A DNA stretch of 5,907 nucleotides from Methylomonas sp. (GTDB lineage: Bacteria; Pseudomonadota; Gammaproteobacteria; Methylococcales; Methylomonadaceae). Below, in pieces: positions 5,120 through 5,907 of the stretch (position 1 is the stretch's first letter; each line of letters opens with the position of its first letter). Below the pieces are notes generated by a model. It ran no database searches. It was not told the DNA's origin and was given only the letters and a program-made list of their open reading frames with translations. Both the position numbers and the translations under genes were made by a program. The stretch is taken from assembly GCA_028688235.1 (NCBI GenBank), contig JAQTYP010000239.1, positions 1 through 5,907 of the forward strand. Direction: 5' to 3'.

Positions 5120-5907
5120 ATGCGTTATAACCAACTTGGCCGCAGCGGCTTGTTTGTGTCCGAATTATGTCTGGGCACCATGACCTTCGGCGGAGCCGAT
5201 AGCTTTTGGGGACAAATTGGCAAACTCAAGCAAGCAGCTGTAGACGAAATCGTTAACTTGTCTCTGTCCTCGGGCATCAATTTTATCGATACAGCCGATG
5301 TGTACTCATACGGCGAATCCGAACAATTGCTGGGACAAGCATTAAAAAATTTGGCCGTTAAACGCAGCGAAGTGCTTATCGCCAGCAAAGTATACGTGCC
5401 GGTTGGCAATGGCCCTAATGATCGCTGAGCGTCACGAGGACATATCATGGATAGTATTCAAGCCAGTTTGGAACGACTGCAACTGGATCATATCGATCTC
5501 TACCAAATTCACGGTACCGATCCAGTGACGCCTATCGAAGAAACTTTACGCGCCTTGGATGACTTGATTCACCAAGGCTTGGTACGCTATATCGGCATAT
5601 CCAATTGGCAAGCTTGGCGCATCATGAAAGCCTTGGGGTTGTCGGAACGTTTGGGGTTAAACCGTTTCGATACCGTACAGGCTTACTACAGTTTGGCTGG
5701 GCGCGACATTGAACGGGAAATAGTGCCACTATTGGCGGAGGAGAAGCTGGCACTGATGGTATGGAGTCCGCTGGCCGGCGGTCTGCTCTCCGGCAAATTC
5801 GGCCCAGGGTCGGAGCAATCGCAAACTAGTGGACGCCGGGCCGACTTTGATTTTCCTCCGGTTAATCGCGACCGGGCCTGGGCTTGCGTTGAAGTCATGC
5901 GCGATAT
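5120..5907 (+). pseudogene. Aldo/keto reductase with in-frame TGA, cut by window end
   Basis: NAD(P)H-dependent reductases of this family reduce aldehydes and ketones in the cytosol. AAGGAG at 5109-5114 supports ATG 5120. The N-terminus MRYNQLGRSGLFVSELCLGT, the segment FIDTADVYSYGESEQLLG (Asp57, Tyr62) and VLIASKVYV (Lys90) give three of the four catalytic residues. Reading stops at TGA 5426-5428, yet the same frame continues with strong family sequence to the window edge: SRGHIMDSIQASLERL, IDLYQIHGTDP (the catalytic His, codon 131), VRYIGISNWQAW, and MVWSPLAGGLLSGKF. The family normally has glycine at the TGA position, as in GPNDxGxSR, so one base change (GGA to TGA) explains it. AGGA (5437-5440) sits 6 bases before an in-frame ATG at 5447, so the second part could be translated separately, but it would lack Asp, Tyr and Lys. 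It is a recent nonsense mutation or a sequence error. The C-terminal end lies beyond the window. Confidence 0.88.

Noticed and set aside
5426..5428. Selenocysteine codon in the aldo/keto reductase
   Set aside because: The expected residue is glycine, not cysteine, and it is not part of the active site. I see no clear SECIS-like hairpin directly after it.

Overview
The window reads as chromosomal DNA of a gammaproteobacterium with moderate GC content. Typical Shine-Dalgarno sites, tightly packed genes, a YedA-like EamA transporter, a beta-class glutathione transferase and an ada/alkA-type repair neighbourhood fit this. The general look would suit a methanotroph of the Methylococcaceae, but that is an impression and not something I can prove from the sequence. 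No rRNA, tRNA, CRISPR array, transposase or phage gene is visible.

Left region (about 1-1700): a two-gene DNA alkylation repair cassette. An AlkA-type 3-methyladenine DNA glycosylase is followed 4 bases later by a 2-oxoglutarate/Fe(II) oxygenase that looks like the DUF2086/COG3826 type. Both genes are broken by frameshifts in this sequence. The AlkA N-terminal domain lies in one frame (about 118-270) and the HhH-GPD domain in another (273-989). The oxygenase changes frame at the T-run at 1301-1304. All catalytic residues are present if the frames are rejoined.

Middle region (about 1700-3830): a small predicted secreted protein of unknown function (1798-2070), a gene-free stretch of about 190 bases with imperfect hairpins, then a two-gene operon. 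The operon encodes a cytosolic glutathione S-transferase and a 306-residue EamA/YedA-like drug/metabolite exporter, overlapping by a GTGA start/stop.

Right region (3855-5907): a divergent pair. An HxlR-type redox-sensing repressor is on the minus strand and a beta-class glutathione transferase on the plus strand. The 114-base intergenic region has overlapping face-to-face promoter candidates and GTTACT-type inverted and direct repeats likely to be operators. An aldo/keto reductase follows on the plus strand and runs off the window. It carries one in-frame TGA where the family normally has glycine.

The common theme is defence against electrophiles and alkylating agents: DNA base repair, two glutathione transferases, an exporter, a thiol-switch type regulator and a carbonyl reductase. 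No clearly new system is present. The most useful observations are the damaged reading frames, the under-characterised oxygenase beside alkA, the HxlR operator region and the small secreted protein.
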